The notes under the pieces: generated by a model | The model's database searches: none | What the model saw: the letters and a program-made list of their open reading frames with translations, nothing else | Told to the model about the DNA's origin: nothing | In this document: positions 57,401-63,764 of the stretch, piece after piece | Numbering within the stretch: position 1 is the first letter of the stretch | Layout of the letters: each line of letters starts with the position of its first letter | Translations under genes and position numbers: made by a program | NCBI RefSeq assembly: GCF_900142175.1 | Contig: NZ_FQZX01000001.1 | Coordinates: 2,170,001 to 2,234,000 of the forward strand | Direction: 5' to 3' | DNA length: 64,000 bases | DNA from: Maribacter aquivivus | GTDB lineage: Bacteria > Bacteroidota > Bacteroidia > Flavobacteriales > Flavobacteriaceae

Positions 57401-58304
57401 TGTCTGCCGTAGCTATTACTAAAGGAAACTCCGTAAGTCCGCTAGTAGAACCATTACCTCTAATAAATACATAATCTTTACCTAGTTTATTAATAGGTAC
57501 TGGTTGATCTATACCGGCATCTCTATGGCTTTGTCCATCTTCACTACCAAAGTTCATGGATCCATTACTTATTACAATATCTTTTGTAGCTACAATAGAA
57601 GCCCCGATCCACCCATCTTCATGAGCCTGTGTTGGCGAAGTACCTATATAAGTTTCATACACAAAAGATTCATTTGCATTTAATGTTATGGTGTGGGAAT
57701 TAGCTGTTATACCGGCTCTGTCATTACCTACTCTAAATTCGCAACCAGGGTCGTAACCAGATAAGACAACTGTTGTGTTGTCTTCTGTTGCCATAATACC
57801 TAGGGTATTAGATTTAGATACTTGAGCACCTTTGTTGGGTACACCTCCCCATTTAAAATTGGTACCCATTGCTTGTCTACCCTTTGCTGTCAGTGACGCA
57901 GCTTGTGCACCAGAGTTACCTCTGTAGTTAACATAAAATTTTTCTCCACCCGCAGATATAAAACGTAAACCACTATTGGTAAGTACTGTACCAGTGTTAG
58001 CATTAGTAACTAGGGTAATATTGTTATCACCATCAGCCAAAGTCCATACACCAGGGTTAAGTCTGTCAATGGTAAATGTACTTACGATAGTATTGGAAGT
58101 ACCTCGATAGGCGTAAACATTGAAAGGTGTCGTTTCTGGAGTTGATAAATATATCGCTTGGTCTTCTATAGCTTGTTTATTTTGACCTTGTTTCATTGGT
58201 GGTAAATAATGAAGGTCGCTCAATTGTGCAAAACCCAAGAATGAGTTAAATGCAATTAGTAAGAACAGAAGAAATTTAATGTTAGTTTTAATGTGCGTAT
58301 TCAT
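45474..58304 (-). CDS. Giant SprB-like cell-surface adhesin with type B T9SS sorting domain
   Basis: This 4276-aa protein has, in order: a signal peptide (residues about 1-27); an IgGFc-binding-like region (to about 480); an Ig-like segment; DUF11 (about 555-673); calcium-binding thrombospondin-type-3-like repeats (DNDGVVDSVDLDDDNDG at about 680, and more near 780 and 1010); and a second DUF11 (about 1075-1200). About 27 SprB-type repeats follow (about 1540-4120; CxGxxDGxI, GGxxPYxYSxDGG, AGxYTVxVxDxxGC). They are interrupted at about 1960-2160 by a jelly-roll-like domain. The end is IPNFFTPNGDGQNDFW to VGNFTLYR. SprB in Flavobacterium johnsoniae is a mobile gliding adhesin of similar plan. 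Here a role in adhesion or gliding is inferred. Confidence 0.92.
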   Translation of the reverse strand: MNTHIKTNIKFLLFLLIAFNSFLGFAQLSDLHYLPPMKQGQNKQAIEDQAIYLSTPETTPFNVYAYRGTSNTIVSTFTIDRLNPGVWTLADGDNNITLVTNANTGTVLTNSGLRFISAGGEKFYVNYRGNSGAQAASLTAKGRQAMGTNFKWGGVPNKGAQVSKSNTLGIMATEDNTTVVLSGYDPGCEFRVGNDRAGITANSHTITLNANESFVYETYIGTSPTQAHEDGWIGASIVATKDIVISNGSMNFGSEDGQSHRDAGIDQPVPINKLGKDYVFIRGNGSTSGLTEFPLVIATADNTQVFVNGGTTAIATINNGEYFKIPSSYYSNNSAGANMFVQTSKDVYAYQSLAGAAANYTQGLNFVAPVNCLLPDVMDNIPDIRNMAGTDVTGGLTIIASVNTPDANVKVFENGVEVSKPASDPVAGSDDWKTFFIPNLDGDINVTSTGPMAIGFFGFHGARGVAGYFSGFDTVPEVVLQINGGVEGDCFSGSSIFEASDDNFDAYQWFFDGVAIPGANAYDYAATIAGDYYVRGTKGPCTYDSQTIKIFYCEPDVQIIKTVDKPEITEGETATFTIRAENLWYLPITNLQVTDNIPAGLTLKGASTITGSWNGNVWNIGTLAPGEVAFLTLEVTADEIDILPLLNLVNIATNTQDQTDANITRDEPSARIIVHNDFDNDGVVDSVDLDDDNDGIYDSVEQMCIISSDVNFTSPSSTAQGGTAVTEIFSNFSGFWRSSTTSINPVLPNLSHELLAFTSGGTTFTTGVADDNLYDSNGNGLSDGIDSNNDGISDISATESSWMALTPSNNIYSEATFEANLNDGNNDNALGLTVINDPTTDPLNPLLTHGQNGLDLGTGIVNIGDTWTYEIDPIVATNVGDGIPDILLTQVADPSGVGHVVSLYDATGAPLGNAVRVEAYSGGALADVVGRYRLDIYHANGSVFYNNTTRDYRLATVELSEFGIPAANLADVAYLRLQLSSNADVAFLSYNTASFSGFCANLDTDMDGYPDHLDLDSDDDGCSDANEFYKDDATDGGDGGEYGTGVPAVDPTDGTVNAASYTQVFAPVVVLGNTSELLGGTDINGENVDLGDTYNYVLRFQNTGDDHATGFTIKNVLPDNVSLDNINIDDAPGVTSSYEESTRTITFTIPDALVQIDDPEYKIKITVSLSGDCSEFVAACASQLENHAYATYSGTLNTNTFSDEDGSNPAGACTTTLEVAANNVSDALLNCNVARSVELCGASGTLSAGLGFDTYTWAIDTNNNGSIDSGDTILNDGTSNTLSVTTVGNYIVEKTSTSGCANHTELITVERYGQTQTNPIISYLNQVNTDSNPDNDIQGETVTCSNDNSDMPHIFLCGETDSAFIQLGITDALSIKWEKLDETSCNVATCGDVSDNCANTTSGWTWNEETAADNFTVTESGKYRVVIGYEGGCFSRFYFNAYQNTLDIPEPDSSDIICDTEGSIRVIDLGSGYGYQLYDVENNSIAVPFSAGQGPNFDIATSGTYIVQITQLNPSTGAPIENSCVFETEEIGIAERIFEVTPSTTPFDCNDAGTISIQALNVSPEYSYELYFDNGSGGKGALVANNLVSSDNTHTFTGLAADDYVIVTTTVDGCSIESTITVDEIPELRLTATNQENITCTYGVINLTATGGTTGYEYAIYSKDGIAPYADETTIPDSDFTSNPSFLFGYEGSPSTYVPNEDGEYVFVIRDDNGCYGLSNIVQMEDLGTITIGASSTDITCADSSTAVLTITASGGNAPYQYSLDGGITYQTENFFNNISAGNYTITVMDSSGTAGNGCIETYEYEVTQPFTLTASPSIIEDASCDTSGAATPTALVKILNASGGQAPYQYSFDGGSTFTVVDEQRLTPGTYQLAIKDALGCETPLEITVPTAAIDPTFTNAITYECNGDGVVTITPSNTTDFTYTYKLNGTDNTPLDSNVFNNVAPGTQTITVGYTSSIAADQSTLFLEDFGSGVTTQIAEIGAGYCYEPQDGTDTDCNLGPAGILVNAEYAVTNRITNPNASWRSPNDHTGVTDGRFMAIGVSTSAGDNNILWSRTGLEALANQDITISFYAYNILVDNASGNDPEILVELVDGSGTIISSQATAAVPQNNNADDWHLRTVTFNPGANTAVGVVLRTNLNSDNGNFLVLDDIQASQTPEICEKTQDISVIVETGKTFEVAILGSTDPTCNGSDNGSIRFEVSNFDPTFGYQYSLDGGTTWTTETTSPITTPLALADGTYTVMVEKIDDNTCTATSATSATLTSPNTLTADLQQKAEFTCFNTGATLQASATEGTPGYEYQLELTDNTIERTFSTSPQFLNVPAGEYHVRVRDQNNCEVISTTTVNVIQPDTIAFGLTATQCYDGQNNGTVTATVTDGNGNYSFRINGGAWLTPSPITEVTYTFSNLSEGTYDIEVNDQYGCASAIQSITIAPTISLSVVAVNASLCADGSLTATASGGDNNFVYAFIPSGNTVTDADFSASNSTTIALANIGNYEIYVRDKANATDACQTMVTETIAANPVLDISAVATDPDCHDGTGTIEVTINDGLSPFDYRLVDVTNGTPDQIQTNVVGTTKTYYNLAPGEYDVVITDEAGCSETETVTIIAPAELTSDILLAYASDCSGGATEFGFDFTNVTTGLAGTLEFSADGGTTWQPSPIFRGYTSGDEVFPSIRTKDGSNNLICQTDLPREIIPYPLDDLDITTTSVVENCDELKVTVQGGEGVPGYEYAFSNDPSNFDESIATWFPGGSLHLDGSAVTAGHGSYQFTNLIPGRTYVFYVRDNNTPSTCIRQSTVNVNEIAGGLPMTITPEINPSCNLANNGEITYTIVDEDGLTENRMEWTLFDTDNNIIDQSAGFVAYSNTITVSGLSANEYYIQVTQIDDAGAQQCISASENAILNELEIITGSPDSIQDISCENPGLIKIDNVQGGGGTYFYTITGPAPFATITTTGDNPIAIAANSPAGTYNVTVEDQYGCSYNLGDVTMNFTAAPTIDDVVISNCGTNASVTIDATGTGTILYSIDGGSTYQNNGGTYNTVAAGSYTIFIKDATGCTEDTNIVVHPTLQASANLDKAPGCDAGFEAEIAIEGISGSGNYEFEILDSSSNDVETRQALPGGAMNVPVTVPDNTVDTIYTVNVYDIGTASPNCSRTFAVTIPAATRPDFMATPIEVSCSGAEDGSIELVQVNNGNNPLTYTINPMPATAIWDATTQSFTGLPGGSYDVTARGPNNCTTVKTVVIDENAAVTFTAPVPDQFGCATGNDGDNATITIDASSINGGSGTYNRYEFIDDATSNVLQNSSSLTYTHTDAAGGDIIVRVYDDEGCSTEHIVTIDPYDTFIDATVNVDRDLDCVNSGENITINVNSTVTNTTANLANYEFRILPSATYQTGDNTFTNLAIGTYTIGIKNVTTGCEITRTHIVEDPNTFSIEVNKLADVVCFGTDGAIEVTFTDATYTGDFNWEVLNADGTATTRTDDADTFTGTGTTASIPVAAGSYILRASQVGTPECIQEKSFTITSPSAAITLATIETKDVGCSNDMGSANITPNGGEAPFNIMLTNVSSTTTYTANQVNSNLFTGLSDGQYTVEVTDNLGCTETFTNAFTLTPPEPIVANIQSVVGLECEGDTDGIITAAFTPRVVSTNYRYILKTYDGDGPGANLLQTSSSQTTATFMNLRSGYYSVTILDDLNCSDETSIVEIAEPVEVRGQLITEQRATCLDDAQLLLTASGGTGPYMWNTDGTSAFNAMNETNGPNTHLFTGVLPNTYQYYIQDSFGCVSVLSNSVTINPIIPLTITLDNDNPTISCNGDNSGVINAEAQGGLGNYQYALFSDAGLTNEVRANQPTGLFTDLLAGPYYVRVQSDDCEVSSLLISITEPDELLIDTANTTFNDVTCHGQEDGVITVNMLGGSGVYQYAISPNLDRFSDDNTFDELAPGDYIIIAQDSNGCFELVEATIEEPDVLEITTATTPEICVGEEDGTIDLTIIGGTAPYSTRLESETDFIQDRLSFTNLAAGDYIIFIEDAQGCEETIIVTIDAGVDLSAVVEPVYECDGNSPSNYVSITLNDPSIENDILFGLDTVDPLEMQLNGSFSNLTPGNHYISISHANGCIATYDVVIEAFDPLELTVVESNINQITATAVGGKENYAFYIDGVEQGSENIFYITETDTYDITVIDENGCEVTQSIFIEFIDIEIPNFFTPNGDGQNDFWMPENIEVYPEIFISIYDRYGRSVFTFKDNEDGWDGFYQENELPTGDYWYVIKLNGAEDTREFVGNFTLYR
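45940..53690 (-). repeat. Region encoding about 27 SprB-type repeats
   Basis: Repeats of about 75-95 aa follow one another, each with a conserved cysteine near the start, a GGxxPYxY-like centre and a closing DxxGC turn. They are diverged from one another at protein and DNA level, unlike the repeats in the LRR protein. Limits are approximate. Confidence 0.8.
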
Positions 58305-58465
58305 CGGTATGGTTTCAAGTAGTACTAAAACAAATAAAGCAACCTTTTTCCTCTTGGCTAAAAAAATGTTGTATAAGTGCGATTTATGTAACTGTAGGAG
58401 TAAATTCTATATGCTTGGTAAAATTTATTTAATTGAATTGATTATTTTGTAAGTAAATTTGAAGC

Positions 58466-59554
58466 ATGTCAGAAGAAAGATTGATGTCAAAAAAGAAACC
58501 AGCTTACCCTGTAAGTGAGGCCTTGGATGGCTATTTGGAACACTATAGCAGAAAGATTGAAATACCCATTTTTTACGACGATTTGCTTCGGTTTTCTGGG
58601 TCGGTTGTGGTGTATGATAAAAATGATGAAGATACCCTTTGGGTACGTGCGTATTATTCAGAATTTGATAGAAAAGAAATAGATGATAGTTTAAAGAAAG
58701 TATATTCTATTTTACATTCTGATGGAAGCGATAATATTCATCAATATTTAAATGTTGATGCTGTTGATTTCTGTACGTTCGGTAACTCTAAACCTTTTAG
58801 AATTAAAGTTAGAAATATATTGAATGATAATTTCACCTATTTCTATGTAAAAAAGACGGATGCATCTCGTATTTATGGGTTAGAATTAGAGCATATGCTT
58901 TCACCATACAACCTAAACTTTTTGGTGTATAAAGACACCTTAATTGAAGAACATATTGCAGGTATACCCGGGGATGAATTTATCAAACATAATTTGCCCA
59001 AATGTACCCCTAGAGAAAAAGCGCAACTGGCAAAAGAATTCGTAAAATTCAATGAACGTTGCATGATTAGATTACTAGGAGATATGAGGTCATATAACTA
59101 TGTAATAGTGCCTACACATGATTTTGACCATGTAGTGTATAAAATACGTGCCATTGATTTTGATCAACAGTGTTTTGAAGGCAAGTTGAAAGTATATAGA
59201 CCGCAGTTTTTTAAGGAAAATTACCAAATGGTTGAATTGGTTCGTAAAAAGTTAACCCATGATTCTGTGGATCAATACAAATTAGAAGAGCGTTCTATGG
59301 TGGCTAAAAGAATTTTAAGTTCTGGAAACAGAATTAAAAAATTACGAGCTATCTGTAAAACTGATGAAATTTCTACCCCAGAAAATATAGCTATGTTAAG
59401 AGAACAGATTGAAGTTCTTACTATGGATATGGACTTTCAGACTTGTAAAACTATGGGTGAGGTACTAGATTTAGCGCTTAATTTTGTTCGTAGAAATTAT
59501 GAAGACGTAAGTGTAAAACAGATTATAGAACACAATATTAAAATTAATAACTAA
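58466..59554 (+). CDS. Conserved hypothetical protein with protein-kinase-like motifs
   Basis: I do not recognise a named family for this 362-aa soluble protein. It has, in the right order, features of the protein-kinase/aminoglycoside-phosphotransferase fold: a VKK lysine (about 128-130), a glutamate in the following helix (GLELEHML, about 142), a hinge-like LIEEHIAGIPG (159-169), GDMRSYN (D206 and N211 spaced as in catalytic loops), and AIDFDQQ (D231, metal-binding-like). No glycine-rich loop is clear. It stands alone between the giant adhesin (divergent) and a convergent nucleoid-protein gene, with a strong terminator. It starts at ATG 58466. Confidence 0.8.
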   Translation: MSEERLMSKKKPAYPVSEALDGYLEHYSRKIEIPIFYDDLLRFSGSVVVYDKNDEDTLWVRAYYSEFDRKEIDDSLKKVYSILHSDGSDNIHQYLNVDAVDFCTFGNSKPFRIKVRNILNDNFTYFYVKKTDASRIYGLELEHMLSPYNLNFLVYKDTLIEEHIAGIPGDEFIKHNLPKCTPREKAQLAKEFVKFNERCMIRLLGDMRSYNYVIVPTHDFDHVVYKIRAIDFDQQCFEGKLKVYRPQFFKENYQMVELVRKKLTHDSVDQYKLEERSMVAKRILSSGNRIKKLRAICKTDEISTPENIAMLREQIEVLTMDMDFQTCKTMGEVLDLALNFVRRNYEDVSVKQIIEHNIKINN

Positions 59555-59578
59555 AATATTTAAGCAGTTATAATATTT

Positions 59579-59620
59579 AAAAAGCCGATTATTTTCTTAT
59601 GAAAATAATCGGCTTTTTGC
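59579..59620. terminator. Convergent terminator
   Basis: AAAGCCGATTATTTTC and GAAAATAATCGGCTTT form a perfect 16-bp stem with loop TTAT and an A-run/T-run on either side, between the kinase-like gene and the nucleoid-associated protein gene. Confidence 0.9.
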
Positions 59621-59650
59621 TTGTTAAAAGCTCAGTAATTTTAAGAACAA

Positions 59651-60709
59651 CTAGCTCTTTTGTTCTTTGTTAAAGTACACTAAGTAATAATACATTTGTC
59701 TTTCTTCATCCCAACCTTTTTCAACAAATTTTTCTGCAGATTCTGGGTTAATGAAATCCATTTTAATCTGAATATTGGTATCCAAATTAATAACATTCTT
59801 TATCTTTTTACGAGCATCTGAAACTGCCTTGTTGGCAATGTCAAACGTGGAAACATCTTCAATGCTAAACTTAGGGCCTTTCTCTGCTTTGTAATGTTTA
59901 AATTCTGGAATCAATTCAGGATTTTCCATCACCTCGTTTAAGAAAGTAGTCTCTTCAAAAGCATCATTTTTTGCAAAGTGGTTTACAGCACGGTTCATGA
60001 ATAAAACCTCTTGTTGCTTGTCTTCTGCTGGTAAAACAACCTCTTTAGCAAAATCTTGACAAAATTTCAAATAGTTTTTTGTCTTAAAGTTGTCATCTGA
60101 AAGTGGTTCAACACCTAAAAAATTTTCTATCCAATACTTTGTGTCGTACTTATTACTATCTACTGAAAGTACCTTGTAACCCTCTTCTTTTTCAACGTTG
60201 AAAATTAAACACCCTTTATCTAGTTTATTTATATTGATACCTTGTTGAATTACGATATCTAAATTGCTGTTCTTTTCTTCGAACTGAATAAAATCGTGTT
60301 TTAACTCACTTTTAAAGATACCTATGGCATCTACTTTTTTATTGTCTAAAAGCAACCCAGAAAGAAAAGCAACATATACTTCACCACTTTTAATATGTGG
60401 GTGGTTAGATTGCTCAAATAATAAAGAGGCTACTTTTTTTGAATTTAAATGTGCTTTTGAAGGGTCTTCAAAAACTTCACTTACTATTTTGTATAATTCG
60501 TTGAATTCAACATCAACTTCATTAGCTAGTTTAAAATAGTTCTCTTCTTTTTCTCTAAAAGGCTTAAAAAAATATTCTTTTAACAGCCCTGTAGTTTCGT
60601 CATTAAGTCTAAATGGTTCTTCTGAAAGAAAAACACCTTCATTCTTATTTTTGTTACCAACTCTATGTATAGAAATACTTTCAATTTGGGTAGCATATAG
60701 GTTAATCAT
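59651..60709 (-). CDS. 37-kDa nucleoid-associated protein family (NdpA/YejK)
   Basis: This 352-aa cytoplasmic protein matches the NdpA/YejK family. It has an N-terminal domain with ESISIHRVGNKNKNEGVFLSEE, a middle with SGEVYVAFLSGLLLDNKKVDAIGIFKSE, and a C-terminal domain with FVEKGWDEERQMYYYLVYFN. E. coli YejK binds the nucleoid and topoisomerases. In Bacteroidota the role is not defined, and anti-phage or mobile-element contexts also occur for the family, though none are apparent here. A TATTTTCG element lies about 30 nt upstream. Confidence 0.87.
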   Translation of the reverse strand: MINLYATQIESISIHRVGNKNKNEGVFLSEEPFRLNDETTGLLKEYFFKPFREKEENYFKLANEVDVEFNELYKIVSEVFEDPSKAHLNSKKVASLLFEQSNHPHIKSGEVYVAFLSGLLLDNKKVDAIGIFKSELKHDFIQFEEKNSNLDIVIQQGININKLDKGCLIFNVEKEEGYKVLSVDSNKYDTKYWIENFLGVEPLSDDNFKTKNYLKFCQDFAKEVVLPAEDKQQEVLFMNRAVNHFAKNDAFEETTFLNEVMENPELIPEFKHYKAEKGPKFSIEDVSTFDIANKAVSDARKKIKNVINLDTNIQIKMDFINPESAEKFVEKGWDEERQMYYYLVYFNKEQKS

Positions 60710-60762
60710 AAAATGTTCTAAATTAAATGGTTAGTAAGCGAAAATATATTTTAACTCGAAAT

Positions 60763-61260
60763 TTAATTCCAATTTTCATCGAAATCTAAATCGTCGTAAT
60801 TTTCAAAAGTATCATCGAAATCGAAAGCGCTGTTCTCAGCTTCAAAGTTCTTTTCTGGCGGAGTTTCTGGTAGCTCACCAAATGTAAAAAGTACATTAGG
60901 GTAAGAGCGACCATCTTCATTTTCTTGAATATCTGCAAGCTCAACGAAAAACGTCCACATGTTCATGAAGTCATAAACATAAATCAGTTTAGGGTTGTTC
61001 TCGGTCATAATATCCTCTAAAAAGGTTTCATTCATTAACCGTACATCAGTACCAGATTCACTCATATCAAAAAGTGCAATCTCTTCGTCTTGTTTCCACT
61101 CTTCATCACAGGTGTAAAAAGAAGCCATTTCATTACCTAAAAAGCCAAATGCCTGAGTAATGGCATTATGAAATTCTTCTAATGAATTATGGGACTCAAT
61201 CTCTAAATCTCTGAAAATATCTTCTTCAGCGTCTAGAATTACACGAATTTTATAAATCAT
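60763..61260 (-). CDS. pRiA4b ORF-3 family protein
   Basis: This 165-aa protein has a pRiA4b ORF-3-like (TnpR-like) alpha/beta domain in residues about 1-130. MIYKIRVILDAEEDIFRDLEIES, then LEEFHNAITQAFGF and YVYDFMNMWTFFVEL are its landmarks. A very acidic tail (FDDTFENYDDLDFDENWN) follows. The family is named from a plasmid gene but is common on chromosomes, and its function is unknown. There is no transposon context. Its promoter-like TAACTTTG lies 21 nt upstream, between it and ctaA. Confidence 0.85.
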   Translation of the reverse strand: MIYKIRVILDAEEDIFRDLEIESHNSLEEFHNAITQAFGFLGNEMASFYTCDEEWKQDEEIALFDMSESGTDVRLMNETFLEDIMTENNPKLIYVYDFMNMWTFFVELADIQENEDGRSYPNVLFTFGELPETPPEKNFEAENSAFDFDDTFENYDDLDFDENWN

Positions 61261-61281
61261 ACCTTAATTTTTGTGGGAGGG

Positions 61282-61289
61282 CAAAGTTA
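61282..61289 (-). promoter_or_regulatory. -7 promoter element TAACTTTG for the pRiA4b ORF-3 family gene
   Basis: On the minus strand this is a perfect TAnnTTTG match 21 nt before the ATG. It overlaps the 3' end region of the upstream ctaA gene. Confidence 0.5.
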
Positions 61290-62321
61290 CGAAGTTTTCG
61301 AATCTTTTCTAGGCATTAATGCATCTAAAAGTATGTAGAATTGAACTCCGAATAGAATAGAGGCCAACACAAGATGTAACGGCTGACTAGCAAATGGAAA
61401 ATCTAAATAGTTCATGGCAATACCCGTAAATATTTCTACCACCAGTAAAAACAAGACCCAGTAAATTTTAAAGTGGCCTAAATCTAACTTTGTAATTCTA
61501 TATGCTAAGAAAGCGTTTACTAAAATGACAAGGATAGAAAATGAACGGTGTATATAAAATAATAATTCAGGGTTTCTCAACCAATGATCTCTTGCATTAT
61601 AACCGAAAATGTCTATTTGCTCGTCTATAAATTGTCGAACTTGGGTACCCATGGCAATTTGAATAAGTGTCAATACTATTGCTACAATACTGATATTCAA
61701 TACTAATTTATCATATTTAATACGTTTATTCTCTTCATTTGCTAAATAGATAACGTAAAGTAATATGGCTACGATTACTAATGCCATAAGCATGTGAACG
61801 GTGATTTTTGCGGGCTCTAAAACGGAGTATACAACCGTTGCTCCTAACCAAGCTTGAAAAACCATGCCTGCAACCACTAACCATGATAGTATGGGTATAC
61901 GCTTTTTCTTCTTCCAAAATTTAATAGACATTATGGCTAACAGAAGGGTGGCAAGACCGGCTAAGGCACCAAAAAGCCTATTTATATATTCTATCCAGGT
62001 ATGCCAAGGGTTAAATTCTGCATAATCATGTTTAGTGTATAATTCCCAGTTTTCAGAATTGAACGAATTGCTAGTTGTGAAATCTTTTTTAGAAACCTGT
62101 AAGGATTCACGATAAATAATCACTTGACCTTTTTCAAACAATCTATCTGGCTGCCATTGTATTTCGGTTACCTCTGTTGGGGGTATATAGTAGCCAAAAC
62201 ATTTGGGCCAATCTGGGCAACCCATGCCACTACCTGTCATTCTAACAACGGCACCTGCGACAATCACTAAATAAACTAATACCAAAGATATTTTGGCAAT
62301 TTTTCTAAATGTAATATCCAT
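61287..62321 (-). CDS. ctaA: Heme A synthase (COX15/CtaA family)
   Basis: This 344-aa inner-membrane protein should oxidise the C8 methyl of heme O to give heme A for cytochrome oxidase. Eight hydrophobic segments are visible. Motifs are GAVVRMTGSGMGCPDWPKCFG near the N-terminus, WHTWIEYINRLFGAL (histidine and EYxNR motif), ITVHMLMALV and the C-terminal YIHRSFSILVIL and QPLHLVLASILFGVQF. The histidines expected for heme ligation are present. It lies 14 nt downstream of cca, so the two are probably co-transcribed. Confidence 0.93.
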   Translation of the reverse strand: MDITFRKIAKISLVLVYLVIVAGAVVRMTGSGMGCPDWPKCFGYYIPPTEVTEIQWQPDRLFEKGQVIIYRESLQVSKKDFTTSNSFNSENWELYTKHDYAEFNPWHTWIEYINRLFGALAGLATLLLAIMSIKFWKKKKRIPILSWLVVAGMVFQAWLGATVVYSVLEPAKITVHMLMALVIVAILLYVIYLANEENKRIKYDKLVLNISIVAIVLTLIQIAMGTQVRQFIDEQIDIFGYNARDHWLRNPELLFYIHRSFSILVILVNAFLAYRITKLDLGHFKIYWVLFLLVVEIFTGIAMNYLDFPFASQPLHLVLASILFGVQFYILLDALMPRKDSKTS

Positions 62322-62335
62322 AAATAATATCCATT

Positions 62336-63760
62336 CTATTTTATACTCTGTAGACCTAATTCAGCACCCTTAAGATACATGAAATCTTGTGCAGCTTTAT
62401 ATTCATTTGGTATTTCTCCTTCTAAAATCGCTTCTTTAATCGCTTCTTTTATAATTCCGATTTCTTTCGATGGTTTTAATGAAAAAGTTTCCATTATTTC
62501 TTCTCCACTAATAGGTGGTTGAAAGTTTCTAACATGGTCACGCGCTTCTACTTCTTCAATTTTTTGTCGAACAATCTTAAAATTCTGATGGTATTTACGC
62601 TGCTTCTTCGGGTTTTTAGTAGTGATATCTGCTTCGCATAAAGTCATTAAATCTTCTACATTATCACCGGCATCAAAAACCAATCTACGTACAGCTGAAT
62701 CGGTTACATAATCTTCAGATAGTATAATAGGTCTTGAACTCATTAAAACCATCTTCTGAACGAATTTCATTTTCTCGTTCAATGGCATCCGTAAACGTTT
62801 GAATAATTTAAAGACCATCTTGGATCCTACGAATTCATGCCCGTGAAATGTCCATCCAATTTTTTTATGGAATCTTTTGGTCGGTGCTTTACCTATATCA
62901 TGTAATAAAGCAGCCCAGCGTAACCAAAGGTCATCTGTAGCTTCAGATATATTATCAACTACCTCTAAAGTATGCCAAAAATTGTCCTTATGTTTTTGAC
63001 CTTCAATTTCTTCTATGCCTTGTAATGCAGTTAGTTCCGGTAGAATTAGCTCTAGTAGTTCTGTTTTATGAAGTAATGAAAAGCCTAAAGAAGGCTTTTT
63101 ACACAACATTATTTTATGAAGTTCATCTAATATTCGCTCATTAGAAACAATTTTTAGACGGTCTTTATTTTCGGTAATAGCTTGTAAAGAGGGTAGTGCT
63201 ATCTGAAAATCTAATTGAGTAGCAAAACGAATGGCCCGCATCATACGTAAAGGGTCATCGGAATAGGTAATGCCAGGTTCTAAAGGAGTTTTTATAATCT
63301 TGTTCTCTAAATCTGCAATACCACCAAAAGGGTCAAGAAGCTCTCCGTAGTTTGATTTGTTCAATGAAAGGGCCAAAGCGTTTATAGTGAAATCGCGTCT
63401 TTTTTGATCATCTTCTAAAGTGCCATCTTCAACGATGGGTTTACGACTATCGCGTTGATAACTTTCTTTACGTGCACCAACAAATTCAAGTTCAATACCA
63501 TCACTTTTGATCATGGCAGTACCAAAATTCTTAAAAACCGATACTTGAGGTTTACCTTCTAATTTAGAGGCAACTTTTTCGGCAAGTTTAATACCGCTGC
63601 CAATGGCAACAACATCTATATCTTTAGGTATGTTACGTTTTAAAAAATAATCTCTTACAAAACCTCCAATTACATAACAGTCTACAGAAAGTTCTTCTGC
63701 AGCTTCTGATATAATCTTGAAAATTGGGTTGTTTAAAGCGTCTGTATAGCTCTCTTGCAT
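62336..63760 (-). CDS. cca: CCA tRNA nucleotidyltransferase with HD domain
   Basis: This 474-aa class II enzyme adds or repairs the CCA end of tRNA. The N-terminal catalytic site is [13 protein letters not shown] and [12 protein letters not shown], and the fingers helix contains [10 protein letters not shown]. The neck and body follow with [14 protein letters not shown]-terminal HD phosphohydrolase domain is seen in [15 protein letters not shown]. Strictly, the family may be split into CC- and A-adding enzymes; here one intact enzyme is present. It starts 4 nt after the threonylcarbamoyl-AMP synthase stop, and ctaA follows. Confidence 0.94.
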   Translation of the reverse strand: MQESYTDALNNPIFKIISEAAEELSVDCYVIGGFVRDYFLKRNIPKDIDVVAIGSGIKLAEKVASKLEGKPQVSVFKNFGTAMIKSDGIELEFVGARKESYQRDSRKPIVEDGTLEDDQKRRDFTINALALSLNKSNYGELLDPFGGIADLENKIIKTPLEPGITYSDDPLRMMRAIRFATQLDFQIALPSLQAITENKDRLKIVSNERILDELHKIMLCKKPSLGFSLLHKTELLELILPELTALQGIEEIEGQKHKDNFWHTLEVVDNISEATDDLWLRWAALLHDIGKAPTKRFHKKIGWTFHGHEFVGSKMVFKLFKRLRMPLNEKMKFVQKMVLMSSRPIILSEDYVTDSAVRRLVFDAGDNVEDLMTLCEADITTKNPKKQRKYHQNFKIVRQKIEEVEARDHVRNFQPPISGEEIMETFSLKPSKEIGIIKEAIKEAILEGEIPNEYKAAQDFMYLKGAELGLQSIK

Positions 63761-63764
63761 GTTC

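Noticed and set aside
34567-58304. The island as a horizontally acquired defence or phage region
   Set aside because: All identifiable proteins are secreted surface proteins or an ABC exporter, with no integrase, nuclease, tRNA boundary or phage genes.
60763-61260. Transposon or plasmid remnant suggested by the pRiA4b ORF-3 family name
   Set aside because: There are no terminal repeats, transposase or composition shift; the family is widespread on chromosomes between housekeeping genes.
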